DNA of 64,000 nucleotides from Paenibacillus sp. EZ-K15. GTDB taxonomy: Bacteria; Bacillota; Bacilli; Paenibacillales; Paenibacillaceae. The stretch lies in contig NZ_PDHM01000008.1 of NCBI RefSeq assembly GCF_002573715.1, positions 204,911 to 268,910 on the forward strand, in the 5' to 3' direction. Under the pieces are notes generated by a model. That model did no database searches. It was not told the origin of the DNA and saw nothing but the letters and a program-made list of their open reading frames with translations. Each line of letters opens with the position of its first letter. Within the stretch, counting starts at the first letter, position 1. A program made the translations under genes and the position numbers. Shown in pieces: positions 25,677 to 34,261 of the stretch.

Positions 25677-25823
25677 ATGGATAAAATTATGACGGTTAGT
25701 CTCGCATTTGATCATAAGGAAGAGGGAACGATCATAGTAGGTACAAATCCTGAAAAGAGAACTCATTTTGCAAGAGGGGCGTTAACGCCGTTATCGGAAC
25801 CAGTTTCTTTTTCTGTTCAGTAG
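25677..25823 (+). pseudogene. Truncated copy of the small protein at 8319-8603
   Basis: The first 26 codons and the AAAGGAG leader copy 8298-8396 with few changes. After the shared Asn-Pro-Glu the sequence is unrelated and stops at 25821-25823, giving a 48-codon chimera. It is probably non-functional. Confidence 0.6.
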
Positions 25824-25989
25824 CTGGAGATTATACAAAGTGCTAGTTTAGGTAGGTTATTCGATCGTATATCTGTCTTGGGAATCAATGAATAACGCCG
25901 AAAGCCCCAAATCCCGCTAAATAACGGTTGAGATATATAAAATCAGGGTATTGGGAGATGAATGGATACCATCATCAGGAGGCGATGAA

Positions 25990-26742
25990 GTGAAGAAGAG
26001 GACCTACAAGTTGAAACATATGGCCGGAGCATTTCTTGCTGGTGCCATGCTGTTTTCTGGATTTTCGCTGGCGGCTGCCAATCCCGAAGGAGCCGTAGAT
26101 GCGATTAAACACACGATGTCTAAAATAAGCTACTACGTCAATGGCAAGGACCAATCTACACCAGCTGGTCAATTCATGAACCAAGGGACGGCAGCCCCGG
26201 ATTCCATTATTCACAACGGCACGACCTATGTGCCTGTTCGCATGGTATCTGATTTGGTAGGCCAACCGGTGTATTGGGAGCAAGCTTCCAGAACGATCTC
26301 TTTGGGACTTCCCGTGGTCAAGCTGTACAATGCGGCGGGCGAGTCTGTTGGTTCCGCTACCTTAGAGCAGATCAATGATGGGGTGAAGGTAAAGATTACC
26401 GCATCCGGCCTCACTCCAGGCAAGCATGGATTCCATGTGCATGAGAATGCAATTCAGGGAACGGATTTAAAATCTGCCGGTGGGCATTTTAATCCGACCG
26501 ACAAGCATCATGGCCTTGAGCATCCGCAAGGAAGCCATGTCGGCGACATGCCGAACCTGGTCGTAGGCGCAGACGGCACCGTGGAAGCGAAGATGATCAT
26601 TCAGCATGGAACGCTTGAAAAGAACCAGCCGAACTCGGTGCTGGGGCGCTCGCTGATCATTCATGCCGGCGAAGATGACAATGTTACCGACCCAGCGGGC
26701 AATTCCGGCGACCGTGTGGCGGGCGGAAATATCCCGGAGTAA
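25990..26742 (+). CDS. sodC: Cu/Zn superoxide dismutase with copper-amine-oxidase-like N-terminal domain
   Basis: Secreted protein of 250 aa, with a signal peptide or anchor (MAGAFLAGAMLFSGFSLAAA). Residues about 45-100 match a copper amine oxidase N-terminal-like domain (NGTTYVPVRMVSDLVG). The SOD domain keeps metal ligands in FHVHE, GGHFNP, HGLEHPQGSHVGDMPN and IIHAGEDD, and the GNSGDRVAGG loop, but has no cysteines for the usual disulfide. GTG 25990 has AGGAGG (25977-25982) at 7 nt. It would dismutate superoxide outside the membrane. A second copy lies at 34470-35222. Confidence 0.9.
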   Translation: MKKRTYKLKHMAGAFLAGAMLFSGFSLAAANPEGAVDAIKHTMSKISYYVNGKDQSTPAGQFMNQGTAAPDSIIHNGTTYVPVRMVSDLVGQPVYWEQASRTISLGLPVVKLYNAAGESVGSATLEQINDGVKVKITASGLTPGKHGFHVHENAIQGTDLKSAGGHFNPTDKHHGLEHPQGSHVGDMPNLVVGADGTVEAKMIIQHGTLEKNQPNSVLGRSLIIHAGEDDNVTDPAGNSGDRVAGGNIPE

Positions 26743-26789
26743 TCTGCCAAGTTGCAGCACATGCGGTTTGTAACATTTGAAATTCAGTG

Positions 26790-26822
26790 AAAAACGCATC
26801 TCACATGGAGGTGCGTTTTTTT
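26790..26822 (+). terminator. Rho-independent terminator of sodC copy 1
   Basis: AAAACGCA (26791-26798) pairs with TGCGTTTT (26812-26819) and T's follow. The same hairpin ends copy 2. Confidence 0.75.
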
Positions 26823-27081
26823 GTTATGGTAGTGCATAGGCGTCCGATAGAAAGACCTGGCGGAGCATTTTATGTAAGGTGTAAGCTGGAGGATAAGTCA
26901 TTACGTTAGACTGTTATACTATGGAGGGATCATTGAAGTTCCGGTTTGGGCTAGAACAGGGCTGCTGTACAATATAACCATGGGATTGTTAGATGGACTT
27001 TATGAATGATGTGCTTAGGTTGATTCTCATTAGATTCGTAAATATCCTAATGAAAAAGCCGGTGTAAAGGATGTTATATGC

Positions 27082-27456
27082 ATGGTTAATATTATTACCG
27101 TTGTATTTGGTGTAATTGGGGCTTTTACTGTTTTTAATTTACTATTTGCTTGTTTATATTTGTTTAGTAAAACGCTTGGGAATAGATTTTACCGATGGAT
27201 TGTCCATGATTTAGAGTTTTTGATGGTTTTGTCCTTTCCGTTATTCGGACCGACTCAAGCTATAGCAAGCCAAGTTTATGAGCGTTTTAACTGGTTCGCA
27301 GCTAGAATTGTGCTGATCTTCTATTTAATTTTATTATTGATACTAGCTATTATTTTCTTTATGTTGTTTGGTCATTTTGCGGATATGACTTTAAATGATT
27401 CTAGTGAACCAAGGTCCATTCTGTTTTTGAAACGGCTTGACCGATTTTCCAGTTGA
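27082..27456 (+). CDS. Small integral membrane protein, 124 aa
   Basis: Three hydrophobic stretches (VVFGVIGAFTVFNLLFACLYLF, the weaker FLMVLSFPLFG, and IVLIFYLILLLILAIIFFML) with a charged C-terminal tail. AAAGGATG lies upstream of the ATG. No recognised family. The promoter of the next gene overlaps its stop codon. Confidence 0.55.
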   Translation: MVNIITVVFGVIGAFTVFNLLFACLYLFSKTLGNRFYRWIVHDLEFLMVLSFPLFGPTQAIASQVYERFNWFAARIVLIFYLILLLILAIIFFMLFGHFADMTLNDSSEPRSILFLKRLDRFSS

Positions 27457-27481
27457 CATCGTATGTGATCTATCATAATAT
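27453..27481 (+). promoter_or_regulatory. Sigma-A promoter of the EamA gene leader
   Basis: TTGACA (27453-27458), a 17-nt spacer and TAATAT (27476-27481) form a near-consensus promoter that overlaps the preceding stop codon. The start of transcription would be near 27488. Confidence 0.75.
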
Positions 27482-27487
27482 AACTCT

Positions 27488-27646
27488 TGTTGCAATGGAT
27501 TGCATAATTAAATAAACCAAACTCTATCCTATGGATGGAGTGGCGGAATTTTGTCAAAGAAATATTCTTTGGTTTCATTCGCCCCTTGTCATTTCACTGA
27601 CAAGGGGCTTTATTATGTTATTTACCAGAAAGGAAAGAGGCTTACA
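27488..27646 (+). promoter_or_regulatory. Structured leader with terminator; candidate riboswitch or attenuator
   Basis: Within 160 nt: CTCTATCC/GGATGGAG hairpin (27522-27540), AAACCAAA/TTTGGTTT pairing (27514-27521 with 27568-27575), an alternative CAAAGAA/TTCTTTG hairpin (27555-27571), and GGCGGAAT/ATTCGCC (27542-27549 with 27577-27583). The last shares bases with the 5' arm of a strong terminator, GCCCCTTGTCA/TGACAAGGGGC (27581-27608), followed by TTTATTAT. This is the layout of a terminator with a competing antiterminator. It matches no riboswitch class I know. Confidence 0.55.
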
Positions 27647-28561
27647 ATGAATATGAGGTTTCTGAAATATGCTTTACTTGTTTTTTTAGGTGCATGTAGT
27701 TATGGATCACTTTCTACAATCATCAAGCTTGGAATGAATGACGGATTTAAAATGCAGCAGTTGGTAGGATCACAGTACTTTTTTGGATGGTGCATGCTGC
27801 TCCTGCTAGTATTATTATTTTCCCGGAAAAAGCTGGGGTCGCTCTCGCTATTAGGCGCTGGAATCACCATCAGTTTAACGGGTATATTCTACGGATATGC
27901 CGTGGAGGAATTACCTGCTTCGATTGCGATCGTACTCTTATTTCAATTTACTTGGATTGGGGTAATTCTGGAGGCAGTCGTCGATAGAAAGTTCCCTAGT
28001 CGTGAGAAATGCATTTCGATGATCATCCTTCTTATAGGTACGATTTTAGCAGGGGGGATTCTTGAACCAAGCGTTGGTGGGATAACGGCAAAAGGTGTTA
28101 TTTTCGGCTTAATGTCAGCTGTGTCGTTTGCCTTATATATATTTGTAAGCGGGAGAGTGGCTACACAGGTTCCTGCCGTGAATAAAAGCTTATATATGAC
28201 CACTAGTGCCATGATCATTATTTTGATTGTTTTTTCGCCTTCCTTCATTTATGATGGTGCGATTGCAGAAGGACTTTGGAAGTTTGGTCTTCCTTTAGGG
28301 CTGCTAGGGATTGTTATTCCGGTCCTTTTCTTTTCCATCGGTGTTCCGAAGCTGGGCTCAGGTTTGGGGGCCATACTGGGTGCGGCAGAGTTACCGGCCG
28401 CTGTAGTGGCTTCGGTGTTAGTTCTGCATGAAGAGGTATCGGTGCTTCGATGGGTTGGGATAATCGTTGTTCTGCTTGGAATTGCCACTCCACAACTTTT
28501 GCCGGTATGGATACGAAAAAAATCCCCGAAACCCTTACTTCATCAGGTAGAAGAACTATAA
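27647..28561 (+). CDS. EamA/DMT family transporter
   Basis: Inner-membrane protein of 304 aa with about ten helices in two EamA repeats (ALLVFLGACSYGSLSTIIKL at the start, GVIFGLMSAVSFALYIFVSG opening the second). Family members export or import small metabolites. GGAAAGAGG (27632-27640) sets ATG 27647. A frame from TTG 27551 runs in-frame through the leader hairpin and is not expected to be the real start. The structured leader suggests control by a metabolite, possibly its substrate. Confidence 0.85.
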   Translation: MNMRFLKYALLVFLGACSYGSLSTIIKLGMNDGFKMQQLVGSQYFFGWCMLLLLVLLFSRKKLGSLSLLGAGITISLTGIFYGYAVEELPASIAIVLLFQFTWIGVILEAVVDRKFPSREKCISMIILLIGTILAGGILEPSVGGITAKGVIFGLMSAVSFALYIFVSGRVATQVPAVNKSLYMTTSAMIIILIVFSPSFIYDGAIAEGLWKFGLPLGLLGIVIPVLFFSIGVPKLGSGLGAILGAAELPAAVVASVLVLHEEVSVLRWVGIIVVLLGIATPQLLPVWIRKKSPKPLLHQVEEL

Positions 28562-28580
28562 ACTGCAAAAAGTTCATATA

Positions 28581-28632
28581 TAAAAGACTGCCCTCAATGC
28601 CTACGCTGAACGTAGTTTCTTTGGGGGCAGTC
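28581..28632 (-). terminator. Terminator of the purine permease gene
   Basis: GACTGCCC (28586-28593) pairs with GGGCAGTC (28625-28632), with inner CTACG/CGTAG. On the minus strand TTTTATATATG follows. Confidence 0.75.
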
Positions 28633-28669
28633 CCGTTTAGCATGTGTATGATTCCGATGGCTCTACAAC

Positions 28670-30022
28670 TTACTTCGCACTCGGCAACAATTTATTCAAC
28701 AAGATCGCTGCAAGTGAAGCAGCCAGAATTGGCGAGCCCAGCAAATACTGCACGAACGTAGGCAACGTGTACAAGAAATCTTTCGGAATGAGCACTAAGG
28801 CTAGTGTCAATATCATCGGGATGGCGATAGTGTACATTTCTTTTTCACCGATTTTTACGTTCTTCATGACCTGGATCCCGTTAATCGAGATGATGCCGCA
28901 GACGATGGCGAATACGCCGCCGATGACGGCGGTTGGGATCGAGGAGATCAGTGCGGCTAATTTGCCGGAGCAGCCGAAGAGGACAAACCATCCACCTACC
29001 GCAAGGAAGACTCGACGACTGGCCACACCCGTGATGGAGATAATCCCTGCATTCGTGGAATAGCCGGTAACCGGCGTAGAGCCGAGTCCTGAAGCGATTA
29101 GGCAGCTAATCCCTTCACCAATAACGCCACGATTAATGTTCTTATCCGTTAACGGTTTATCAATGACGTTGCTGATGGCAAACCATGTACCCGTCGTTTC
29201 CGCCAGCAGTACGAGATAAATAATGATCATGGTGATGATCGCCGAGAAGTCGAACGAAAAGCCAAAATCCTTAAACGGAATCTGCGGCATGCTGAACCAC
29301 TTGGCGTTCGCGACAGCGCTGAAATCCAAGACACCCATAAGGTTGGCCGAGATACATCCGATTATCAATGCGATCATGACGGACGTAACTCGGAATATCG
29401 CGCCTCTTGTTCTGAACAAAGAACCCAGGATTACGAAGAGGATGAGTGCACCAGCTGAGATCAGGGCCAGCAGCACGTTCTGATTGATGGTAGCATCCGT
29501 GGCGCCATAGATATTGTCTCGGATGGCAACAGGCAATAACGACAGACCGACAATGAAGATGATCGTGCCCCCGACAATGGGCGGGATGAAGGATGTAACG
29601 ATTTTATTAAAAATTCCCGTATACCCCAAAATCATCACGAGGATCGCGCCAATTAAGCTCGCGCCCAGCACGGAACTCCAACCCATCTCCCCGCCGCCGC
29701 TGGCGGCATAAATGGCGACAATCGCACCGAGTGGAACATAGGAAGGACCTTGCGCCATCGGCAGCTTCATACAGAAATACGTTTGCACGATTGTGGCAAG
29801 CCCGGCAGCAATAAACGTGGATTGAATTAATGCGCTGGACTGATTGGGCGCCAAGCCAATTAGCATGGCAATCAGGAAAGGGACGACATAGACGTCCATC
29901 GCGACGACATGCTGTAAACCGAGAATGGCGGATTTCCCGAATGAAATTTTGCCGTCGGGCGGAACCGTTAAATGCTGTGATTTTGTTTGCGTGTCATTTT
30001 GCTCTTCTGCTTGTGTTTTCAC
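28670..30022 (-). CDS. NCS2-family xanthine/purine permease
   Basis: Membrane permease of about 450 aa with about 12-14 helices. Visible NCS2 landmarks are LGLQHVVAMDVYV in TM1, the acidic LLAETTGTW in TM8, and TNAGIISITGVASR, which follows the N-x-G-x4-T-G pattern of the NAT signature. The frame continues to a TTG at 30073, but that part lies in a MITE end. GTG 30022 with GAGGTG about 8 nt upstream is preferred. It lies downstream of guanine deaminase and likely imports guanine or xanthine. Confidence 0.85.
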   Translation of the reverse strand: MKTQAEEQNDTQTKSQHLTVPPDGKISFGKSAILGLQHVVAMDVYVVPFLIAMLIGLAPNQSSALIQSTFIAAGLATIVQTYFCMKLPMAQGPSYVPLGAIVAIYAASGGGEMGWSSVLGASLIGAILVMILGYTGIFNKIVTSFIPPIVGGTIIFIVGLSLLPVAIRDNIYGATDATINQNVLLALISAGALILFVILGSLFRTRGAIFRVTSVMIALIIGCISANLMGVLDFSAVANAKWFSMPQIPFKDFGFSFDFSAIITMIIIYLVLLAETTGTWFAISNVIDKPLTDKNINRGVIGEGISCLIASGLGSTPVTGYSTNAGIISITGVASRRVFLAVGGWFVLFGCSGKLAALISSIPTAVIGGVFAIVCGIISINGIQVMKNVKIGEKEMYTIAIPMILTLALVLIPKDFLYTLPTFVQYLLGSPILAASLAAILLNKLLPSAK

Positions 30023-30062
30023 TCCGCTGGACACCTCGAATGTTAGGATGAATTGCTTTAAG

Positions 30063-30310
30063 TACGTGTTCAAAAAGTCGGATTTTCAGCACCGAAGCTT
30101 ATGCTTCCGATGTGCGTTTTTTCAAAACGCTTCAGTTGAATGAAGCTAGGGGCTGAGGAGCGGAGCTACACGTTTTCGCAGAAAACGCCTTCGAAAGCAT
30201 CTGCTGTTTTGGGTACGTGAGCACAGGAAGACCCGGGCTGAATTCAAGATTCGATGCCGAGTTACTTCTTGACTCCCTTCGTGATCAAAAGACGACTTTT
30301 TGAACAACCT
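30063..30310 (-). mobile_element. MITE-like element, copy 1 (248 bp)
   Basis: The ends are TACGTGTTCAAAAAGTCGG (30063-30081) and, inverted, AGGTTGTTCAAAAAGTCG (to 30310), an imperfect terminal inverted repeat. The interior matches copy 2 at 59817-59995 over the blocks CGGCATCGAATCTTGAATTC and GCTCACGTACCCAAAAC. It carries about 70 nt not found in copy 2 and has no coding capacity. No clear target duplication is seen here. Confidence 0.75.
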
Positions 30311-30319
30311 CTATCTTTC

Positions 30320-31684
30320 TTAACGCGTATGAACTTTTTCCCCTTGCACCCACACCTCGCGGATATGCTCAGGCCGTGCCAAATACATGATTTTCTGGAA
30401 AATATCTTGTATGTCTTCAAACTCATCAAAAATTGGCAGCTTTGCAGATGGAAGTCTCGTATCGATCACCTGCACATCCCACACGTAGTTTTCTTGAATG
30501 CGACCGATCGGCAAGCTCAGACTATTACCGCCCCCGGCCGTAGCCAGATAGAATGCCTCATGGACCGTAATCCGCGACTCGGGCACGCCGCGAGCTTCCG
30601 CAGGAAGAGAGGTGTTCACGCCATCTTCCAGCATTCTGGAAGACATCACGGCTTGTCTTATATTATCGAAGAGACTGGGGGAGAAGCCGCCGGATAGATC
30701 CGAGCCTAGGCCGATCTCGACATTTTTGGCATGGAAGCGGGCGACCGGGATGACGCTGTTGGCGAAATACGCGTTGGATATCGGGCAATGGGCGATCGCG
30801 GTGCCAGTGTCAGCGAACAATTCTGCATCTTGATCATCGAGAAAATTACAATGAGCCATGACCGATTTATCGCGCAGTAGGCCAAAATCATGCAAGGCAA
30901 ACGCATCGTTTTTCTGGAATCGATCTTTCACATACCCGTGCGCCCAATCGCTTTCGCTGCAATGGGATTGTACATACGTATCGTATTTAGCTGCCAGCTC
31001 GCCTAGCCCCTTCAGCCCCTCATCAGTACAGCTTGGAATGAAGCGTGGAGTGACGACGGGATACACGCCTTGTTTCGTGGTCTTGGCGAGTTCCTGTACA
31101 GCGATAATAAATTCTTCGGTATCCGCCAGTGCCGTGGATGTGTCCGTATCGCGGTAGTAATCCGGATTCTGCTCGGGATCGTCCATGACGACCTTTCCGA
31201 CAAGCCCGCGCTGGCCTTTGCTCGCACAGATTTGGGCTAACAACAAGCTGGCTTCTTTATGCACCGTGGCAAAATAAAGGGCCGTCGTTGTTCCGTTGGC
31301 CAGCAGGGTGCTTACCACATCGTCGTAAACTCTTTGCGCAAACTCCAGATCGGAGAATTTCGATTCCAGCGGGAAGGTATAGGTATTCAGCCAATCATAG
31401 AGCGGAATGTCCAATGCGGTTCCGGATTGAGCCCATTGCGGGGCATGAACATGCAAGTCGACAAAACCAGGCAAGAAATACTGTCCTTCCTCTAATCGAT
31501 GAAAGCTGTCGCTGCCTTGATACGTATCGAGCAGGGATTGATAGTCGGCTTCTTCCGGTGCCACGATTCGCTCAATTATGCCGTCCGTGTTGATGCAATA
31601 AAGATAGTCTCTCAATACTTGAATTTCTTTGGGCGATTTGCTTGAAAAAGAAGTCCCTTGAAATAATAACATATATTTACTCAT
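30320..31684 (-). CDS. guaD: Guanine deaminase
   Basis: Zinc amidohydrolase of 454 aa converting guanine to xanthine and ammonia. Motifs are PGFVDLHVHAPQWAQSG with the HxH metal ligands, SHCSES, MAHCNFLDD, AHCPISNA and GLGSDLSGGFSP with the catalytic Asp. AAGGCGGT (31689-31696) supports ATG 31684; the frame is open to 31726. A PurBox-like site lies in its leader. The purine permease follows on the same strand, separated by a MITE, and the two would form a guanine salvage unit. Confidence 0.9.
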   Translation of the reverse strand: MSKYMLLFQGTSFSSKSPKEIQVLRDYLYCINTDGIIERIVAPEEADYQSLLDTYQGSDSFHRLEEGQYFLPGFVDLHVHAPQWAQSGTALDIPLYDWLNTYTFPLESKFSDLEFAQRVYDDVVSTLLANGTTTALYFATVHKEASLLLAQICASKGQRGLVGKVVMDDPEQNPDYYRDTDTSTALADTEEFIIAVQELAKTTKQGVYPVVTPRFIPSCTDEGLKGLGELAAKYDTYVQSHCSESDWAHGYVKDRFQKNDAFALHDFGLLRDKSVMAHCNFLDDQDAELFADTGTAIAHCPISNAYFANSVIPVARFHAKNVEIGLGSDLSGGFSPSLFDNIRQAVMSSRMLEDGVNTSLPAEARGVPESRITVHEAFYLATAGGGNSLSLPIGRIQENYVWDVQVIDTRLPSAKLPIFDEFEDIQDIFQKIMYLARPEHIREVWVQGEKVHTR

Positions 31685-31696
31685 ATTTACCGCCTT

Positions 31697-31708
31697 AATG
31701 TTCGTTTT
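31697..31708 (-). promoter_or_regulatory. PurBox-like site near the guanine deaminase promoter
   Basis: On the minus strand AAAACGAACATT fits the PurR box AWWWCGAACWWT. It lies about 17 nt downstream of a TATAAT -10 (31725-31730). Only one box was found, whereas PurR usually uses an inverted pair, so the assignment is tentative. Confidence 0.4.
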
Positions 31709-31730
31709 TTGGAGCGCTTTTGTCATTATA

Positions 31731-32201
31731 GTCCGTTAAAAAAGATAAGTCCATAGTTTAAAGGCGAATAGATGCGAGCCTAAGTCAATATCGAAAAATT
31801 CATCATGATGACAGGTCAGGAACCACACGATTGCGGTCATTCGGAATTGTCTTGGGGATATCGGGGCTGATTCTTCATGAAAGATACTATCCGCAGTCTT
31901 TTTGTATAAACAAGAGGATATCAGCTGGCCCTCACAGAATAACTCGAAGCTGCCATTATTTTTGAGATTTGAAGGGGAATTGTAATGAAGACTTCTCCAC
32001 ATGGCTATTCCGCTTATTCTGGTATGCAGTGGATTACCCGCAGGGCCTGTTTGACATTGATACGAACTATAGCGATGCACAATCCATTGATGCAGATATA
32101 TGGTCATATTCATGCATCTGTACTCTTTCCGCTTCGAAGATGCTCTGGCCATATTGTAAATGTGCCTACTTTACAACGGGTCCAGAAAAAAGACAATGAC
32201 A
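31731..32201. other. Intergenic region with no supported gene
   Basis: Several overlapping open frames on both strands lack ribosome sites and resemble no family. It carries only the -35 side of the guanine deaminase promoter at the left end. Confidence 0.4.
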
Positions 32202-32227
32202 AAGGAGGCAGCATAAGCTGCCTCCTT
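32202..32227 (-). terminator. Terminator of the quorum-sensing pair
   Basis: AAGGAGGCAGC (32202-32212) and GCTGCCTCCTT (32217-32227) form a perfect 11-bp stem with a 4-nt loop. A T-rich stretch follows on the minus strand. Confidence 0.7.
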
Positions 32228-32247
32228 CACCGATGCAATTCAGGATA

Positions 32248-32409
32248 TTACCAGCCCCCACCCTCACCATGGCTATTTGCTTTAATTATGTGGGGAGGAA
32301 AAGTGGGCTTTAATTGCTCCTCTTTGGCAGTAATAGTGAAATTGTTAATAAATACGAATGCACATATGAAGCTAAGAATGCAAGCAATTTTCGTCCACTT
32401 TTTTCTCAT
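32248..32409 (-). CDS. Secreted quorum-sensing propeptide (Alo/Phr-like)
   Basis: Peptide of 53 aa. It has basic residues at the start (MRKKWTKI), a hydrophobic signal sequence (ACILSFICAFVFINNFTITA), a short polar linker and the C-terminus KANSHGEGGGW. AAGGAGGT (32421-32428) lies 11 nt before the ATG, and the gene overlaps the end of the regulator by 38 nt. This is the layout of RRNPP signal genes: export, then cleavage to a short C-terminal peptide that re-enters the cell and binds the regulator. From memory, Paenibacillus Alo peptides are of an SHGxGG type, which fits. The exact mature peptide is inferred. Confidence 0.8.
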   Translation of the reverse strand: MRKKWTKIACILSFICAFVFINNFTITAKEEQLKPTFPPHIIKANSHGEGGGW

Positions 32410-33775
32410 TACGATTATGAACCTCCTTCATTAATTGGGAGTATCTTAGTAGATCTAACGGGTCGATCTCATGCCGAATATATTCGATTGTCGAACAGCA
32501 CTTTACTATATTAGCTGTATTATTAATTTTATACGAGACATTTAAACTATCCAATATAAATCTTGTGCCCTTATGGATATTTCCTTGATTTATATAATAT
32601 TCACCAATTTCGGCGAGAAAGTTGGCAAACCGATCATTTATTATTTGTTGGTTATAGTCTCCTACCACGCATCCTTGTTCATAATACTCTCTTATAACAC
32701 TCTCATATTGTTCTAGATACTTATCAATATTCCAATGATATACAATAGCTGCGTGTACAATTCTAAAGAGTGCTCTTAATATTTCATTTTCAAGAGAAGA
32801 AATATACTCAATATACTCGTCGATTACTTGAAAGTTGCCATTCATTAATTGATAAAGATAGCGATTTCCTTTGGCCCAATTGGTAAATTTTTTCTTGATA
32901 CCCTCAGAAACTGCATCTGATTCCACAATCCATGATTGATTTTCATAACAGGAAACATAAAATAAAGCTTCATTATAATTAGATTTTTCTGCTGCAATTG
33001 AGCCTAGTATCAAATCAGAGTAAAGGATATAACCGAATAAAGGTTTTTTAGGAGTTACATTTTTCTTCTTACTTTTAGATATTTTATGATTATGTACGGT
33101 ATAAAGAAATCTCGAAATTCTTCCCATTTCCCGTGCATAGTGTTTAGCTTTATCCCACTTTTGGAGGGAAAGTAGAGTGTTGGTTAGGGCTTCTAGAGCC
33201 TCCAACTGTACGGCTTCCGGAAGCCTTTGAACATAGGCCTCAAACTGGATGATGCAGTTTAAGTTATTTTCTTGATCGGAGTTTAACGAGCAGGTAAAGA
33301 TACGATATTGGCACCAACCTAATCGCTCAGAATGCCGATATTTTTCACCCTCTGCTACTTTCTTGTAGATGATCAGTGCCGCTGCTAGGTTACCTTTATG
33401 GTATAACACTTCTGCACTGTCGAATAGTTGGGGAGCATAAGCCTGGACATCCACCATCATATCTACAGTGTGAGAAATACACTCGAGTTTACCGAGTTCA
33501 GCACATCTCATAATAAAAGGACCAAGTCGCCTCCAGTTCAGGGATGACTCATTAGCGTAGGCAGTATAAAAGTAACCTTCTTCAAGATTCATCGCTTTCG
33601 TTATTAAATCAAGGCCAGAAACGGATAGCTGTTGCTGACCGTTAATGAAACGGCTGAGCGTTCCGGAATTGATTCCTGCACGGTTCGCAAAAGAAGAGAT
33701 ACTTAAGTTTTCTTTTTCTATGTATTTAACGAGTTCAGTGCTGATTGAGATGTCTGTAGGAACCAATGGTATCAC
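32372..33775 (-). CDS. RRNPP-family peptide-sensing regulator (Alo/AimR-like)
   Basis: Regulator of 464-467 aa. The N-terminal XRE-type helix-turn-helix includes ISSFANRAGINSGTLSRFIN, and about 380 residues of helical TPR-like repeats follow, as in PlcR, NprR, AimR and Alo proteins. The longest frame begins at GTG 33775, but GGAGG immediately before it suits the TTG at 33766 better. The propeptide gene overlaps its 3' end. The secreted peptide should bind the TPR domain and change DNA binding. Target genes are not evident; the neighbouring sodC copy and guanine genes are only candidates. Confidence 0.85.
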   Translation of the reverse strand: MIPLVPTDISISTELVKYIEKENLSISSFANRAGINSGTLSRFINGQQQLSVSGLDLITKAMNLEEGYFYTAYANESSLNWRRLGPFIMRCAELGKLECISHTVDMMVDVQAYAPQLFDSAEVLYHKGNLAAALIIYKKVAEGEKYRHSERLGWCQYRIFTCSLNSDQENNLNCIIQFEAYVQRLPEAVQLEALEALTNTLLSLQKWDKAKHYAREMGRISRFLYTVHNHKISKSKKKNVTPKKPLFGYILYSDLILGSIAAEKSNYNEALFYVSCYENQSWIVESDAVSEGIKKKFTNWAKGNRYLYQLMNGNFQVIDEYIEYISSLENEILRALFRIVHAAIVYHWNIDKYLEQYESVIREYYEQGCVVGDYNQQIINDRFANFLAEIGEYYINQGNIHKGTRFILDSLNVSYKINNTANIVKCCSTIEYIRHEIDPLDLLRYSQLMKEVHNRNEKKVDENCLHS

Positions 33776-34261
33776 CCTCCAGATCCATATCCATATTCAG
33801 GAAAATGAATTATAGTATTAACTTAATGCATAAATACACCATTGGTCAATAATTTCGTCAGGATTCTTCCTTTTTTCCAAAATTGGTTTATAGAGGGGAT
33901 TTTAATAAATTTCATTTACGAGGACATACCGCAAAGAAGGTGGAGATACATTAATTTTTATATAAGTCTCATCAAGTGCATTGTCCCGACTAACTGTATA
34001 TTGACCGGTATTTTGAACAGAGTAACCAACGTGACCCATTTCAAAAATATTCTTTCCAATCTTTCTTTATAGCCGCAGTCACATGTTCATCATCTTCTTT
34101 TTCTGAATAAAAATAGGTGGTGTAATTATCTATTTCTTGTTTGAGTATGACTTTGGTCAAGTCTATTTCAGCCATTTTATTTAGTTAGAAGATTTTATTA
34201 TATTCGATATTTAAATTTGAAAGGTTGAGAATATGTTTTTTTTAATTAAACCTTAGTAACA
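33776..34261. other. Intergenic region upstream of the quorum-sensing regulator
   Basis: AT-rich. A minus-strand TATAAT lies near 33811, compatible with the regulator promoter. A 76-codon plus frame at 33842-34072 has no ribosome site and no recognisable product. Nothing else was found. Confidence 0.35.

Noticed and set aside
31736..32434. Overlapping open frames of 76-149 codons on both strands
   Set aside because: No ribosome sites, no family resemblance, and the right part is occupied by the propeptide gene and its terminator.
33842..34072. 76-codon plus-strand frame upstream of the quorum-sensing regulator
   Set aside because: No ribosome site, composition follows the AT-rich background, and no similarity recognised.
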